From an uncultured Odoribacter sp. (lineage in GTDB: Bacteria; Bacteroidota; Bacteroidia; Bacteroidales; Marinifilaceae), in NCBI GenBank assembly GCA_905204385.1, contig CAJKZL010000115.1, forward strand, positions 1 through 8,326: 8,326 nucleotides of DNA, given 5' to 3'. Under the pieces are notes generated by a model. It was not told the DNA's origin. It saw nothing but the letters and a program-made list of their open reading frames with translations, and made no database searches. The position numbers and the translations under genes are program-made. Positions 6,778-8,326 of the stretch are shown one piece after another. How positions within the stretch are numbered: the first letter of the stretch is position 1; each line of letters starts with the position of its first letter.

Positions 6778-7974
6778 CCTCAGTTTATTCGCCTGAAAAA
6801 AAGGCCCTGCCTTAAACAGAAAATAGAGGGAAGAGATAACAGTCAGCCCTGCGCCCAACAAATAAGCATAACTAAATCCACCGAGCGTCTGAGCGATGGC
6901 GCCCCCGGCCATCAAGCCGATACCGATGCCGACATCCCAACTGGTCAGATAAGTAGAAGTGGCCGTTCCTCGTTGACTATTCGGAGCCAAATTGACAAAA
7001 AGCGTATTAAAAGCCGGAAACATCGTTCCGAAGGCAACCCCTTGCAACAAAGCTATCCCAAGAAAAAATACCGAAGTAACCCCAGGGTCCCATTCCATCA
7101 TATGCTTACAAAACGCCAAAGCCACAAAACTGACCGCAGCCAGATACATGCCGAAGGAAATCACTTGTGTAATCCGTCCCTTATCCACCAGTTTCCCGGA
7201 AAAAATCCGGGAAATAGCCAACCCAACGGCCATGAATGTAAAATACAGACCTGAATTTACCCGAATACCGATCTCTTCTGCATACATAGCCACATAACTG
7301 GTAGTCATGCCGTAAGGTATCGAAAGCAACAACAAAGATATGCCAGCAGGAATGCCTTTCACCAACAAAAAACGGTCCAATGAAAGCGGCTGCCGCTTGA
7401 CAGGAGTTTTCCGGGGCGTTCTGACCATAGCCGCCATCGCCATGCCTAAGCTACCGGAAACCAGAGAACAGGAAAAAATAGTCGCATACGAACAGGTCTG
7501 GTGCATAAACAAACCCGTCATCGGCCCGAAACTCATGGCGATATTATTCGCCAGACCATAATATCCCAGCCCCTCTCCCCGACGGGAGGAAGGCATGATA
7601 TCGATCACTATCGTATTGCCCGCCACCGACACCATCCCGAAAGCAGCCCCATGCACAATCCTTAAACCGATAAAAACCGCCAATATCCCGGTCAGCATAT
7701 AACCACCGAAAATAACGGTAAAAATAAAATAAGACAACAAATAAAGCGGTTTTCGGCTGAAGGCATCCAGCATATAACCCGAAAATGGCCGGATACAAAG
7801 ACACGCCAGCGTGTAGCAGGACAAAATGAATCCGATCATCGACTTTCCGGCTTCAAATTCCTCCTTCAAATAAAAAGGAAGAACAGGCAACAACAAATAA
7901 AAAGCAAAAAAAAGAAGAAAATTTGCCGCTAAAATATAATAAAATCCCGGTGTAAAAAGCTTGTCCTTTGCCAT
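6775..7974 (-). CDS. Major facilitator superfamily transporter
   Basis: A 399-residue, roughly 12-helix MFS_1 protein in the inner membrane, probably an efflux or sugar-efflux type secondary transporter. The first helix ends in LLLPVLPFYLKEEF, and the loop between helices 2 and 3 carries motif A as GYMLDAFSRKPLYLL (about 66-80). A degenerate copy, GKLVDKGRITQVI, is in the loop between helices 8 and 9, as expected from the internal duplication of the fold. A basic cytoplasmic loop (RTPRKTPVKRQP) joins the two halves. The ATG at 7974 (MAKDKLFTPGF) is preferred over the ATG at 8004: the candidate -7 box at 8018-8025 would put the transcript start near 8011, leaving almost no leader for 8004, and the extra ten residues add nothing typical. 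The substrate cannot be assigned. The gene is divergent from a PAS-domain gene, which could regulate it, though no direct evidence shows this. Confidence 0.92.
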   Translation of the reverse strand: MAKDKLFTPGFYYILAANFLLFFAFYLLLPVLPFYLKEEFEAGKSMIGFILSCYTLACLCIRPFSGYMLDAFSRKPLYLLSYFIFTVIFGGYMLTGILAVFIGLRIVHGAAFGMVSVAGNTIVIDIMPSSRRGEGLGYYGLANNIAMSFGPMTGLFMHQTCSYATIFSCSLVSGSLGMAMAAMVRTPRKTPVKRQPLSLDRFLLVKGIPAGISLLLLSIPYGMTTSYVAMYAEEIGIRVNSGLYFTFMAVGLAISRIFSGKLVDKGRITQVISFGMYLAAVSFVALAFCKHMMEWDPGVTSVFFLGIALLQGVAFGTMFPAFNTLFVNLAPNSQRGTATSTYLTSWDVGIGIGLMAGGAIAQTLGGFSYAYLLGAGLTVISSLYFLFKAGPFFQANKLR

Positions 7975-8017
7975 TTTTGTGAGATCGTAGATCGCCGGGA
8001 CCATTCCCAGGCGGGTA

Positions 8018-8025
8018 CAAAAATA
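8018..8025 (-). promoter_or_regulatory. Candidate -7 box for the MFS gene
   Basis: The minus strand reads TATTTTTG, an exact match to TAnnTTTG, 43 bases before the chosen ATG. A TTTG occurs upstream but at 25 rather than 19-21 bases, so the -33 box is not supported. Confidence 0.4.
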
Positions 8026-8132
8026 AGAAACAACACGCTATATTATCCGCCAAAGGCCCGAAAATATCATCCTAAGCGTTTCTTGACTTCATTATCCTTA
8101 TTACCTAAAATCCCTTTCAAACGGGAAGTTTT

Positions 8133-8148
8133 AATTCTTGGAAGAATT
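8133..8148. promoter_or_regulatory. Inverted repeat in the divergent promoter region
   Basis: AATTCTT-GG-AAGAATT is a perfect 7-bp inverted repeat with a 2-base centre, lying between the candidate -7 boxes of the MFS gene (8018-8025) and of the plus-strand PAS gene (8183-8190), about 35 bases upstream of the latter. Its symmetry and place fit a dimeric regulator site. It is AT-rich, so chance occurrence is possible. The region 7975-8214 holds no gene. Confidence 0.3.
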
Positions 8149-8182
8149 TTTTGAATTTATCTTCTTCCCCATTTAATTTGAT

Positions 8183-8190
8183 TATTTTTG
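8183..8190 (+). promoter_or_regulatory. Candidate -7 box for the PAS-domain gene
   Basis: TATTTTTG matches the TAnnTTTG consensus exactly and lies 24 bases before the ATG at 8215. No TTTG -33 box is found at the right spacing. Confidence 0.45.
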
Positions 8191-8214
8191 TAGAAACCGG
8201 ATCGACCAAAAAAT

Positions 8215-8326
8215 ATGAGACATTTCAACTTCGAACAGCTTGAAAGTTTGATGACTAAGGCAAAGATAGGATGGTGGGAAGCAGACTTTTCCAACCAACA
8301 ATATATATGCTCCGAATTTTTAAAAA
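8215..8326 (+). CDS. PAS-domain protein, probably a sensor histidine kinase (5' part only)
   Basis: The frame opens at ATG 8215 and runs off the right edge after 37 codons. The motif AKIGWWEADFSNQQYICSEF is the typical opening of a PAS sensory domain in Bacteroidales two-component kinases: a short helix, then IGWWE-D and a strand with Y-CSEFL. There is no signal peptide or membrane segment in the visible part, so the sensor start looks cytosolic. The kinase part is outside the window, so the assignment beyond PAS is inference; a PAS-containing regulator of another class is possible. It is divergent from the MFS gene, with 240 bases between the starts. Confidence 0.65.
   Translation, partial: MRHFNFEQLESLMTKAKIGWWEADFSNQQYICSEFLK

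Noticed and set aside
1..8326. CRISPR, mobile element, tRNA/rRNA or defence system
   Set aside because: No regular repeat-spacer pattern, no transposase or integrase, no cloverleaf-like or rRNA-like sequence was seen on either strand.

Overview
The window looks like an ordinary chromosomal stretch from a member of the Bacteroidota, most likely order Bacteroidales. The reasons are TAnnTTTG-type -7 promoter boxes instead of TATAAT, starts without strong Shine-Dalgarno sequences, an outer-membrane lipoprotein with the SDDDD export signal after its cysteine and a calycin-like/PCMD architecture, and a PAS sensor protein of Bacteroidales style. The genus cannot be fixed from sequence alone; an Odoribacter-like or Butyricimonas-like source is a guess. 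All genes lie on the minus strand except a partial one at the right edge.

Left edge to 1130: 5' part of a surface lipoprotein gene that runs off the window. Its signal peptide start is ambiguous because of a seven-base homopolymer. 1131-1290 is its upstream region, with a possible promoter. 1291-5101: a tightly packed minus-strand set in the order ftsY (SRP receptor GTPase), a low-molecular-weight protein tyrosine phosphatase, and pbpC (penicillin-binding protein 1C). pbpC is full length but broken by one frameshift and two in-frame stop codons, so it reads as a recent pseudogene. ftsY reads 131 bases into the phosphatase gene. 5102-5396: ftsY leader with a promoter candidate and a 34-codon ORF that ends one base before ftsY. 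5397-6666: a two-gene unit of an 84-residue small acidic protein and an AI-2E/PerM-family membrane protein, with overlapping ends. 6667-6774: intergenic DNA with two contiguous hairpins. 6775-7974: a 12-helix MFS transporter. 7975-8214: divergent promoter region with a perfect inverted repeat. 8215 to the right edge: start of a plus-strand PAS-domain protein, probably a sensor histidine kinase.

The genes do not form one pathway. Envelope biology is the loose common theme: membrane-protein targeting (FtsY), peptidoglycan synthesis (dead PBP1C), a surface lipoprotein and two transporters. I see no defence system, CRISPR array, mobile element, RNA gene or clear novel system. The most notable points are the lesions in pbpC, the odd ftsY/phosphatase junction, the homopolymer at the lipoprotein start, and the small ORF in the ftsY leader. 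Several of these involve single-base indels, so sequence or assembly error must be kept in mind.
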